Position numbers and translations under genes: made by a program. A model generated the notes under the pieces. That model saw only the letters and a list, made by a program, of their open reading frames with translations. It was not told the DNA's origin and did not search any database. A stretch of 64,000 bases of DNA from Rhizorhabdus wittichii RW1 (lineage in GTDB: Bacteria; Pseudomonadota; Alphaproteobacteria; Sphingomonadales; Sphingomonadaceae), in contig CP000699.1 of NCBI GenBank assembly GCA_000016765.1, positions 4,715,501 through 4,779,500 of the forward strand, read 5' to 3'. Positions 1 to 7,580 of the stretch are shown one piece after another; the first letter of the stretch is position 1; the number at the start of each line of letters is the position of its first letter.

Positions 1-15
1 AGGGAGGGACGGGGC

Positions 16-699
16 ATGCACGCGATCGACATCGATCAGGATATCCGGGCCCGGCTGATCGCGATGCGGGGCAGCCATCGGGGCCTGCTGGACTCGATCG
101 ATCCGAAGCGGACCGCGCACCTGATCATCGACATGCAGAACGGCTTCACCCTGCCGGGTGCGATCGTCGAGATTCCGGTGGCGCGCGAGATCATCCCCGC
201 GATCAACGCCATCTCGCGCGCGGTGCGCGCGGCGGGCGGGCTGAACGTCTTCGTCCAGTTCCTTGCGACCGAGGAGAGCAGCAAGGGCTGGTCGACCTGG
301 TTCGACCGGTTCATCCCGGCGGACCGGCGCGATGCGATGCTGGAGACGTTCGGGCCCGACAGCCACGGCTTCGCGCTCCACGCGGATCTCGACGTCGCGC
401 CGTCCGACATCAGGGTCGACAAGACCCGCTTCGGCGCCTTCGTGCAGGGGACGAGCGAACTGCACGATCGGCTCCGGGAGCGCGGGATCGATACGCTGAT
501 CATCACCGGGACGGCGACCAACGTCTGTTGCGAGTCCACCGCGCGCGACGCGATGCAGCTCGACTACAAGGTGATCGTCGTCGCCGATGCGACCGCGGCG
601 CTGACCGATGCCGAGCACAACCACGCGCTCGACGGCCTCGCCTGCTATTTCTCGGACATCGTTTCGACCGAGGAGGTGGTCGACACGCTGTCGGCCTGA
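16..699 (+). CDS. isochorismatase-family cysteine hydrolase
   Basis: A 227-residue protein of the isochorismatase-like fold, a family of cytosolic amidases and isochorismatases that work through an Asp-Lys-Cys triad. The triad is visible: Asp39 in LIIDMQNGF, Lys136 in VDKTRFGAF and Cys171 in TNVCCESTARDA, which also shows the cis-peptide region typical of the fold. A GGGAGGGACGGGG purine run lies just before the ATG and can serve as ribosome binding site. The gene is followed after about 120 bp by a LysR regulator on the same strand. The substrate cannot be told from sequence. Members next to aromatic oxygenases are often N-carbamoyl or other amide hydrolases, but that is only an analogy here. 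Upstream context is cut off by the window edge. Confidence 0.85.
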   Translation: MHAIDIDQDIRARLIAMRGSHRGLLDSIDPKRTAHLIIDMQNGFTLPGAIVEIPVAREIIPAINAISRAVRAAGGLNVFVQFLATEESSKGWSTWFDRFIPADRRDAMLETFGPDSHGFALHADLDVAPSDIRVDKTRFGAFVQGTSELHDRLRERGIDTLIITGTATNVCCESTARDAMQLDYKVIVVADATAALTDAEHNHALDGLACYFSDIVSTEEVVDTLSA

Positions 700-820
700 G
701 CATCCCCTTTCTCAGCGGCGATATCCGGCGCGCCGCCCGGACCGATTTTGGTTGCCCATCCACCGGGCCAAGGGCCAATGTGCGGAAAAATGGTCGGCCC
801 GGCGGAAAGGATTATCGGGG

Positions 821-1750
821 ATGCATCTGAGGGGACTCGATCTCAACCTGCTGATCGCGCTCGATGCCCTTTTCACGGAGAAGAACGTCACCCGCGCCGC
901 CGAGCGGATCAACATCTCCCAGCCGGGGATGAGCGCCGCGCTCCAGAAGCTGCGCTGGCATTTCTCCGATCCGCTGCTCGAACGGGTCGGGCGCCGGATG
1001 GAGCTGACGGTGCGGGGGCGGGCGCTCGCCGATCCGGTCAGGGAGATATTGATCAAGGTCCGCGACCTGACCGACAAGCCCGAGGAGTTCGACCCGGCGA
1101 CCGCGCGGCGGGTGTTCCGGATCGGCGCGACCACTTTCTGCAGCGACATCCTTGCGGCGCCGCTGTTGTGCCGGATCGAGAGGATCGCGCCCAACATCAG
1201 CGTCCAGTTCGAGGATCTCGCGACGGATACGGTCCATCGCCTGGTCGACGGCCAGCTCGATTTCGCGATCACCATCTCCGCCCGGATCCTGTCGGACGAG
1301 GTCAATCTTGACAGCTCGCTGTCCTCGCTCGACCTGTTCACCGACGCGTTCGTGCTGGTGACGTCGCGGCAGAACAGCCGCGTCGGCGACGCCGTGACCT
1401 TCGACCAGCTCTGCGAGCTGCCCTATATCGAGACCCGGTTCGGCAACGTCATCGCCGGCATCAGCGAGCAGATGTGGCGGCAGCAGCCGAAGCAGCCCCA
1501 GATCCGCGCCTGGCTCCCCAATTTCCAGCTCACCCTGGACACGGTGAGCCACACCGACATGGTGGCGATCGTCCCCCTCCACCTCGCCCAGCTCCACGGC
1601 GATCGCTACAATGTGCGGACGCTGCCGGTGCCGGTGGAGATGCCGACGATCGAGGAACGGTTGTTCTGGCACCAGCGCAACGACCAGGACGCCGGCCATA
1701 GCTGGTTCAAGGGCCTGCTCCAGGAGACGGTGCAGGGCTTCCTCTCCTGA
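821..1750 (+). CDS. LysR-family transcriptional regulator (NodD-like subgroup)
   Basis: A 309-residue LysR regulator. The N-terminus MHLRGLDLNLLIALDALF and the following helix-turn-helix (VTRAAERINISQPGMSAALQKL, about residues 22-44) are classic. The rest is a periplasmic-binding-protein-like effector domain. The open frame extends upstream to 608, but that extension is arginine-rich and overlaps the previous gene, so the ATG at 821 with GGAAAGGATTATCGGGG before it is preferred. The 3' end overlaps the convergent GMC oxidoreductase gene by about 44 bp. It is the only regulator near the oxygenase units at 1.7-9.8 kb and may control them, but no target site could be assigned with certainty. Confidence 0.88.
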   Translation: MHLRGLDLNLLIALDALFTEKNVTRAAERINISQPGMSAALQKLRWHFSDPLLERVGRRMELTVRGRALADPVREILIKVRDLTDKPEEFDPATARRVFRIGATTFCSDILAAPLLCRIERIAPNISVQFEDLATDTVHRLVDGQLDFAITISARILSDEVNLDSSLSSLDLFTDAFVLVTSRQNSRVGDAVTFDQLCELPYIETRFGNVIAGISEQMWRQQPKQPQIRAWLPNFQLTLDTVSHTDMVAIVPLHLAQLHGDRYNVRTLPVPVEMPTIEERLFWHQRNDQDAGHSWFKGLLQETVQGFLS

Positions 1751-3368
1751 ACTGACCCGCGCGACCCAGCATCAGGTCGACGCCGCGATCGGCGGCCGCC
1801 ATGACGACCGCGTTGGTGTTGGCCGAGACGATATTGGGCATCATCGACGCGTCGAACACCCGCAGGCCGTCGACGCCGCGAACCCGCAGGTCGGGGGTCA
1901 GCACCGCCATCGGATCGCCGTCCTTTCCCGCGCGGCAGGTGCCGACCGGATGATAGGCGCTCTCGGCCGTCTCGCGGACATAGCGTTCGAGGTCGTCGTC
2001 CGACTGGAGGAGTGGGCCGGGCGCGCGCTCCTCGGCGATGATCGAGGCGAGCGGCTCGCTGCCCGCGATCTGCCGCAGGTAGCGCAGGCCCTTGACCAGC
2101 AGGTCGGCGTCGGCCTGCTCGCTCAGCCAGTTGAGGTCGACGATCGGATCGTCGAACGGATCGGACGAGCGGAGCCGCACGCTGCCGCGCGAGCGCGGCT
2201 GGGTCAGGCTGGCCATCAGCGTCACGCCGTGCGTCACCGGCCCGGAATAAGCGGACGGCCACATGATCCCCAGGCAGTAGAGCTGGGTGTCGGCGGCGCC
2301 GTCGGGCGCGTCGAGACTGGCGAAGCCGATGCACTCCGCGCCGTTCGACGACACCGGCCCGTCCTTGAACAGCAGGTAGCGCAGGCCGTTGACGATCATC
2401 CGGAAGCCGCGATCCTGGCCGAAATAGCCGAACGCGCCGTTGGTGGCCGTGGTGAGGCGCACGACCACATGGTCCTGCAGATTCTGCCCGACGCCGGGCA
2501 GGTCGACGATGGGGTCGATGCCGTGCGCGCGGAGATGGTCGGCATCGCCGATCCCGGACAGCATCAGCAGCTTGGGCGTGGCGAGCGCCCCGGCGGTCAG
2601 GATCACCTGCCGGGTCGCGGCGGCGAAGCAGGGCCGGCCCTTGTGCCGATATTCGACGCCGACCGCCCTGCCGTCCTCCACCCTGACGCGGGTCGCGACG
2701 GCGTTGGTCGCGATCGTCAGGCGGGGATCGGCGCGGCAGGGGGCGAGGAAGGCGTCGGCCGCGCTGCACCGCCGCGGCCCGTCCATCGTCGTCTGGAGAT
2801 AGCCGACGCCGACCAGTTCGCCGGCGTTGAAGTCGTGGCGGAAGGGGAGGCCGCGCTTCTGCATCGTCCGCAGGAAATAGCTCGTCGCGCTGACCTTGTA
2901 GTGCGGATCGGAGACCTTGAGCGGGCCGTCGCTGCCATGGCTTTCGTCGTCGAGGCGGACATTGCCCTCCTGCCGCCGGAAATGGGGCAGCATGTCCGCC
3001 CAGGACCAGCCGCCGCCGATCGCCGCGTCCCAGCGCGCATAATCCTCCTCGCAGCCCCGCATATAGGCCATGACGTTCACCGAGCTGCCGCCGCCGATGA
3101 CGTTGCCCTGCGGGATCGGGACGATGCGCCCGGCGAGGTGCGGCTGGGGGCTGGACTGGTAGGATTTGATGTGCGGGCTTCCGCCCAGCATCATCTTGAA
3201 CGTGCCCGCCGGCATCCGGATCAGCGGATCGTCGTCGTCGCCGCCGGCTTCGAGCAGCAGGACGCGGGCGCCCTGTTCCCGGACGAGCCGGCCGGCGGTC
3301 ACGCAGCCCGAACTCCCGCCGCCGACGACGATATAGTCGTAGCTGCCCTCGCTGCCCCCCTTGTCCAT
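1707..3368 (-). CDS. GMC-family FAD-dependent oxidoreductase (choline dehydrogenase-like)
   Basis: A 553-residue glucose-methanol-choline oxidoreductase. The FAD-binding motif DYIVVGGGSSGCVTAGRL is near residues 10-28. The second GMC signature region (GALATPKLLMLSGIG) is mid-protein, and the C-terminal catalytic His is in AYHPVGTC, followed by DASMMPNIVSANTNA. These enzymes oxidise primary or secondary alcohols, passing electrons to O2 or a quinone/cytochrome. The gene lies 4 bp downstream of the Rieske oxygenase gene on the same strand, so the two are surely cotranscribed. An alcohol released or formed by the oxygenase, for example by O-demethylation or hydroxylation, is a plausible substrate. 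No export signal is seen. The specific substrate is unknown. Confidence 0.88.
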   Translation of the reverse strand: MDKGGSEGSYDYIVVGGGSSGCVTAGRLVREQGARVLLLEAGGDDDDPLIRMPAGTFKMMLGGSPHIKSYQSSPQPHLAGRIVPIPQGNVIGGGSSVNVMAYMRGCEEDYARWDAAIGGGWSWADMLPHFRRQEGNVRLDDESHGSDGPLKVSDPHYKVSATSYFLRTMQKRGLPFRHDFNAGELVGVGYLQTTMDGPRRCSAADAFLAPCRADPRLTIATNAVATRVRVEDGRAVGVEYRHKGRPCFAAATRQVILTAGALATPKLLMLSGIGDADHLRAHGIDPIVDLPGVGQNLQDHVVVRLTTATNGAFGYFGQDRGFRMIVNGLRYLLFKDGPVSSNGAECIGFASLDAPDGAADTQLYCLGIMWPSAYSGPVTHGVTLMASLTQPRSRGSVRLRSSDPFDDPIVDLNWLSEQADADLLVKGLRYLRQIAGSEPLASIIAEERAPGPLLQSDDDLERYVRETAESAYHPVGTCRAGKDGDPMAVLTPDLRVRGVDGLRVFDASMMPNIVSANTNAVVMAAADRGVDLMLGRAGQFRRGSPAPSPGAGP

Positions 3369-3372
3369 CGGC

Positions 3373-4461
3373 TCAGGCTTCGGACGCGCGCAGCGTCGCT
3401 CCGGCCGTCGCGGCGGGCCCGGCCTGCGCCATGCCGCGGACCATCCGGCGCCAGCGGAGCGCGGCCTCGTCGGCGCGGACGCTGATCTCGATCGCGGCCG
3501 GGTCGCCCTCGGCGATGCGGTCCTCGATCAGCTCGAGCGCGACGATGTCCTGGTTCATCGCATGGCGGAAGATCGTCGTCATCCCGTCGGTGTCGCGCAG
3601 CGGATAGGAGGAGATCGAGGCCCACCACTGGTAGCAGAGCTTGCCGTTGGCCGGCGTCACCGGAAGCTCCGAGATCAGCTCGTGCGGCGGCGCGTCGGGC
3701 CGGTCGGGGAAGGTGAAGCGGGTGATCACGACGTTCCTCGACGGGGCGTGGCCCTCGCAGATCACGGCGCGGACCGCGCGCTGGTCGCGCGGCAGGCTGA
3801 AGCTCTGCGCCGTCATCTCGTTGGGCAGCTGCGGCTGCGTCTCGCGCGTCAGCCGGATGAACCGCTCGTCCGCCTCCACCTTCTGCGGGGAGTTGGCGAG
3901 CTCGCCGTCGTCGAACATCCCCTCGTGCAGGAAGGTCGGATGGGTGCTGTCGAGCAGATTCTCCTGCAGCTTGAGGAAGTGGCATTTCACCGACGCCTGG
4001 AAATGCACGAAGCTGTCATAGCCCGGCCGGGAATAATCGGGCGGCAGGAGCGCGGGGTCGGCCAGCTCGGGATCGCCCGGCCAGATCCACACCCACAGGC
4101 CATGCTCGACGACCGGATAGGGCCTGATCCGCATCGTACCGGGCACGACGCCCTGCGACGGGATGTGCGCGCAGCGGCCGTCGGGGCCGAACTCGAAGCC
4201 GTGATAGGCGCAGCGCAGCCGGTCGCCGATCAGCCAGCCCTGCGACAGCGGCATGAAGCGGTGCGGGCAGCGATCGGGCAGGGCGGCGACCTCGCCGGCC
4301 TCGGTGCGGTACAGGACGACCGAGCGACCGAGGATCTGGCGCGACAGCGGCGCGCGGCCGACCTCCTCGCGCGATGCCGCAACCCACCATTGGTTGAGCG
4401 GGGCATCCTCCAGCCCCGGCGCGACGAAAAGCGCGGTCGCGTCCTTTGCGGGTGCATTCAT
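3373..4461 (-). CDS. Rieske non-heme iron oxygenase, vanillate O-demethylase oxygenase-like
   Basis: A 362-residue Rieske oxygenase of the VanA / phthalate-oxygenase type. The [2Fe-2S] ligands are Cys65-x-His67 (CPHRFM) and Cys84-x2-His87 (CAYHGF). The mononuclear iron site is seen in ENLLDSTHPTFLH (D-x2-H-x4-H). Size and motif layout match single-component-type oxygenases that O- or N-demethylate or hydroxylate aromatic acids using a separate reductase. No reductase or ferredoxin gene lies nearby, so electrons must come from elsewhere in the genome. An open frame continues upstream to 4806 but reads as non-coding. The ATG at 4461 is preceded by GGGAGGGG. It forms an operon with the GMC oxidoreductase and is divergent from the unit starting near 4.8 kb. 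Confidence 0.88.
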   Translation of the reverse strand: MNAPAKDATALFVAPGLEDAPLNQWWVAASREEVGRAPLSRQILGRSVVLYRTEAGEVAALPDRCPHRFMPLSQGWLIGDRLRCAYHGFEFGPDGRCAHIPSQGVVPGTMRIRPYPVVEHGLWVWIWPGDPELADPALLPPDYSRPGYDSFVHFQASVKCHFLKLQENLLDSTHPTFLHEGMFDDGELANSPQKVEADERFIRLTRETQPQLPNEMTAQSFSLPRDQRAVRAVICEGHAPSRNVVITRFTFPDRPDAPPHELISELPVTPANGKLCYQWWASISSYPLRDTDGMTTIFRHAMNQDIVALELIEDRIAEGDPAAIEISVRADEAALRWRRMVRGMAQAGPAATAGATLRASEA

Positions 4462-4789
4462 CTTCGACCCCTCCCTCTCTTCTGTTTGGCGGGATCGTCC
4501 ATGCCGCGGGCGCCGGATCGTCCCCATTTTGAACAAGCATATGGGGTGGCAAAGTTGAAATCGATGGTGGTGATACCCTGCATCCCAACAATCTATTTCT
4601 CGCCGCCCGCTTCCGGGGCGAGGAAAGATGCAAGAAATCGAGACGAGGGGATGCATCTTGTTGATGAGCGATGAAGACATCCCCGAAAGCCGGGGCGGTC
4701 TTTTCATCGATGACGAGATCCGACTTGGACATGCCGTGCGGTGACTCCGTCGCCGCAGCTTCCGAACCAACAATAACCGAGTAGCTATC
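4462..4789. promoter_or_regulatory. divergent regulatory region between the VanA-like and 3-HIBADH-like units
   Basis: About 330 bp with no convincing gene, lying between divergently oriented operons, so it should carry both promoters. It is less GC-rich than the genes. An 8-bp inverted repeat, AAGATGCA at 4625-4632 and TGCATCTT at 4652-4659 with a 19-bp spacer, is the most striking element and could be a regulator site. A small hairpin CCCCG/CGGGG lies at 4681-4695. I could not place promoters reliably. Confidence 0.6.
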
Positions 4790-4897
4790 ATGACCATCAA
4801 GGGCATTGCCGCTCTTCGCCCCGGTGCGGAGAGCGTGGCCGAAGACGCGCGCTTCCTGCCGGGTTCCGGGCTTCGCCTGCAAAAGGCGGGGCGCTGA
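4790..4897 (+). CDS. possible 35-residue small ORF ahead of the dehydrogenase gene
   Basis: An ATG frame of 35 codons starting MTIKGIAALRPGAESVAED and stopping with TGA 1 bp before the ATG of the next gene. Its stop sits so close to the next start that translational coupling is possible. No clear Shine-Dalgarno sequence precedes it, and I recognise no family. It may be a leader peptide, a remnant of a longer gene, or chance. Listed with low confidence because position and end point fit a translated leader. Confidence 0.3.
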   Translation: MTIKGIAALRPGAESVAEDARFLPGSGLRLQKAGR

Positions 4898-4898
4898 C

Positions 4899-5693
4899 AT
4901 GCGGATCGGCTTCATCGGCCTGGGCGTGCAGGGACTGCCGCTGGCGCTCAACCTTCTGGACGGCGGGCACGAGCTGCACGGTTTCGACGTCCGGCCCGAG
5001 CCGCTCGACGAGCTGCGCGATCGGGGCGGCACGGTCGCGGCCTCCCCGGCCGAGCTGGGCGCGGCGTGCGAGGTCGTCATGATCTGCGTCGTCTCCGACC
5101 AGCAGGTGCGCGACGTGCTCGCCGGCGAGGATGGCGTGCTGGCATCGGCGCGGCCCGGCCTGATCGTCGTGCTCCACAGCTCGGTGAGCACCGATACGAT
5201 CGCGGAGGCTGCCAAGGCGACGCGCGACCGGGGCGTCGTACTGGTCGACGCGCCGGTCAGCGGCGGGGCGCAGGGCGCGCGGGCGCGCACCATGTCGTTC
5301 ATGGTGGGCGGCGAGGAGGCGGCGCTCGATCGCTGCCAGCCGCTGTTCGAGCTGTCCGGCCCCAATATCCTGCGGACCGGCCCGGCCGGGACGGCGACCC
5401 TCGCCAAGCTCGCGCATCAGGTCGCGATCATCGGCAACATCATGGCGATGGCCGAAGCGGTCCGGCTGGGAACCGCCGGCGGACTGAGCGCCGAGATGGT
5501 GAAGCAGGCGGTCGCGGGCGGGCTGGCGCGGAGCTGGATCGCCGAGACCTGGGGGGAGATCAAAATGGCTCCCCATGCTCTCCCGCTCTACTCCAAGGAT
5601 CTGGAGAACAGCCTGCGGTTCGCGAAGCAGATCGGCATTTCGTTGCCGGGCGCGGAGCTCATGAAGCTCGAGCTGCCCAATATTGTGCCCTAG
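4899..5693 (+). CDS. NAD(P)-dependent 3-hydroxyisobutyrate dehydrogenase-family protein
   Basis: A 264-residue beta-hydroxyacid dehydrogenase. The N-terminal Rossmann motif is GFIGLGVQGLPLALNL. The substrate-binding signature is DAPVSGGAQGA, and the catalytic lysine region is KLAHQVAIIGNIMAMAEA. Members oxidise 3-hydroxy acids such as 3-hydroxyisobutyrate or tartronate semialdehyde. The protein is slightly short for the family (about 290-300). The ATG at 4899 is chosen because the upstream in-frame extension is arginine-rich and overlaps the small ORF. It is first in a plus-strand operon with the ring-hydroxylating oxygenase subunits and a TonB receptor, separated from the alpha subunit by 14 bp. 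Its exact substrate is unknown. Confidence 0.85.
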   Translation: MRIGFIGLGVQGLPLALNLLDGGHELHGFDVRPEPLDELRDRGGTVAASPAELGAACEVVMICVVSDQQVRDVLAGEDGVLASARPGLIVVLHSSVSTDTIAEAAKATRDRGVVLVDAPVSGGAQGARARTMSFMVGGEEAALDRCQPLFELSGPNILRTGPAGTATLAKLAHQVAIIGNIMAMAEAVRLGTAGGLSAEMVKQAVAGGLARSWIAETWGEIKMAPHALPLYSKDLENSLRFAKQIGISLPGAELMKLELPNIVP

Positions 5694-5707
5694 ATCGGGA
5701 AAAGACG

Positions 5708-6979
5708 ATGAGAAGCATGACGGATTTCGTGGATGCCACCAACAACAGGGTGAGCCGCTCCATCTTCCACGACGAGGAGATTTACCGCCAGGAACTGGAA
5801 AGACTGTTCCGCAAATGCTGGCTGCTGATCGGACATGAGAGCCAGATTCCAGAGATCGGCGACTTCTTCCTGACGCGGATGGGGGAGGATCAGGTGATCC
5901 TGTCCCGGGGCCGTGACGGGAAGCCGCATGCCTTCCTCAACACCTGCCGGCACAAGGGCATGCGCGTCTGCCGCTATGACGAGGGCAACACCAAGCGCTT
6001 CTATTGCCCCTATCATGGCTGGTCCTACGACCTGAACGGCGACCTCCAGGGCGTTCCCGAGCGCCAGGGCAGCTATCCCGCCAGCTTCGATCGCAAGGAG
6101 TGGGGGCTGATCCAGGTGGCGAGGATCGCCAGCTTCCGGGGGACGATCTGGGCGACCTGGAATCCGGAGGCCCCCGATTTCGAGGACTATCTGGGCGATA
6201 TCAAGGAATCGCTCTGGTACGGCCTCGGCGCCTGGGACGGCGGCGACGGCGAGATCGAGGTGCTGGGCGGCGTCCAGAAATGGAACGTGCCGTGCAACTG
6301 GAAATTCGTCTCGGAGAATTCCGGCGGCGATCCGCTGCACAACATCAGCCACCAGTCGACCGACCTCGCCCGCATCGGTCCGCGCAGCGGCGTCGGCCGG
6401 CGCGACCCGCTCGGCGAGCTGTTCCTGACCTATACGCCGAACGGCCATGGCCTGATCTACGAGAGGATCGACGTCACCCAGCCGCGCGGCCATTATTCGA
6501 TGTCGAAGATCACCTCCGAATATTTCGAGGATTGCTGGCGCCGGCGGCTCGACCGGCTGGGCGAGAAGGCGGGATCGCCGCTGGTGCTCGGCAACATCTT
6601 CCCGAACGCCGGCTTCCACGTCCAGCAGCCGCGGGTGCTGCTGATGGCCCATCCCAACGGTCCGCGCACGTCGCAGGCCTGGCGGATGTACTTCGTCGAC
6701 AAGGACGCGCCCGAGGAGGCCAAGGATTTCCTGCGCCGCTACTATGTTTCCTACAGCGGCCCCGGCGGCATGACCGAGCAGGACGACATGGAGAATTGGG
6801 GCTACGCCTCCGAAGGCGCGGCGGTCCACGCCGCCCAGGATGCGCCGTTCAGCTATGTCGCCGACACCGGCAATTTCGCGGACCCCTACATCCCGGGACC
6901 GGTCAGCAAGTATTGGCTGACCGAGCACAACAATATGGGCTTCTACCGGCGCTGGGCCGAACTGATGGCGGCGGAATGA
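5708..6979 (+). CDS. aromatic ring-hydroxylating oxygenase alpha subunit
   Basis: A 423-residue large subunit of a two-subunit Rieske dioxygenase. The Rieske ligands are Cys80-x-His82 (CRHKGM) and Cys100-x2-His103 (CPYHGW). The catalytic iron site reads NWKF...ENSGGDPLHNISH, giving Asp208, His211 and His215. The spacing between the two histidines is three residues, not the usual four or five of naphthalene- or biphenyl-type enzymes, which is odd. Family role: dihydroxylation or monooxygenation of an aromatic ring, with electrons from a ferredoxin and reductase. Neither of those is encoded here. The ATG at 5708 is chosen because everything upstream in frame overlaps the dehydrogenase gene. The gene overlaps the beta-subunit gene by 4 bp. 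Confidence 0.9.
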   Translation: MRSMTDFVDATNNRVSRSIFHDEEIYRQELERLFRKCWLLIGHESQIPEIGDFFLTRMGEDQVILSRGRDGKPHAFLNTCRHKGMRVCRYDEGNTKRFYCPYHGWSYDLNGDLQGVPERQGSYPASFDRKEWGLIQVARIASFRGTIWATWNPEAPDFEDYLGDIKESLWYGLGAWDGGDGEIEVLGGVQKWNVPCNWKFVSENSGGDPLHNISHQSTDLARIGPRSGVGRRDPLGELFLTYTPNGHGLIYERIDVTQPRGHYSMSKITSEYFEDCWRRRLDRLGEKAGSPLVLGNIFPNAGFHVQQPRVLLMAHPNGPRTSQAWRMYFVDKDAPEEAKDFLRRYYVSYSGPGGMTEQDDMENWGYASEGAAVHAAQDAPFSYVADTGNFADPYIPGPVSKYWLTEHNNMGFYRRWAELMAAE

Positions 6980-7539
6980 TGGACGTCGATATACCGGAGG
7001 CAGGCGTGGGCGAATATAACGTCGACAGGATCGTTCGCATCAAGGCGATAGAGGATTTCCTCTACGCGGAAGCGGACGCGATAGATGCGCGGCAGTTCGA
7101 GGACTGGCTCGGCTTCTTCTCCGAAGACATTCGCTATTGGGTGCCCATTCGGAAGAACCTGCCCTTCTCCGAGCGCTTCAACGACATGACCGGGTCGCGG
7201 GAGATCGCCTGGATCGACGACAACCGCGCGACCCTCGAAGCGCGGGTGGGGCAGGTGCTGACCAAGATCCACTGGGCCGAGGAGCCGCTGTCGCGGGTCA
7301 CCCATATGGTGACGAACATCCGGGTCGAGGAACTGGGCAAGGACGAGGTCGGCGCGACATCCACGGTGCGGAGCAAGATATTGGTCCACCGTTCCCGCAT
7401 GGACGACGCCGGCGAAATAATCATCGGCCGGAGAGAGGACAAGATCCGCCGGACCGAGCGCGGATTCGAGATTTTCTGGCGCAAGATCATCATCGATCAG
7501 GCGACGTTGAACGCGAAGAATCTTTCGTTTTTCTTGTAA
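6976..7539 (+). CDS. aromatic ring-hydroxylating oxygenase beta subunit
   Basis: A 187-residue small subunit of the NTF2-like fold, typical of benzoate/biphenyl/naphthalene dioxygenase beta chains in length and in the motif order FLYAEADAIDARQFEDWLGFF, then DIRYWVPIR and the C-terminal FWRKIIIDQATL. Beta chains stabilise the alpha3beta3 hexamer and do not carry metal ligands. The start overlaps the alpha-subunit stop in an ATGA arrangement, a mark of translational coupling and of 1:1 production. The presence of this partner confirms the upstream gene as a two-subunit oxygenase rather than a single-chain demethylase. Confidence 0.9.
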   Translation: MMDVDIPEAGVGEYNVDRIVRIKAIEDFLYAEADAIDARQFEDWLGFFSEDIRYWVPIRKNLPFSERFNDMTGSREIAWIDDNRATLEARVGQVLTKIHWAEEPLSRVTHMVTNIRVEELGKDEVGATSTVRSKILVHRSRMDDAGEIIIGRREDKIRRTERGFEIFWRKIIIDQATLNAKNLSFFL

Positions 7540-7580
7540 TTTTCTGCGTGTCGGCAAGAAAAATATCTGGGGAGGGTATC

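Noticed and set aside
3373-4806. Open frame extending the VanA-like oxygenase 115 codons upstream
   Set aside because: The extension is low in recognisable sequence, covers the divergent promoter region, and a good ribosome site lies at the family-consistent ATG (4461).
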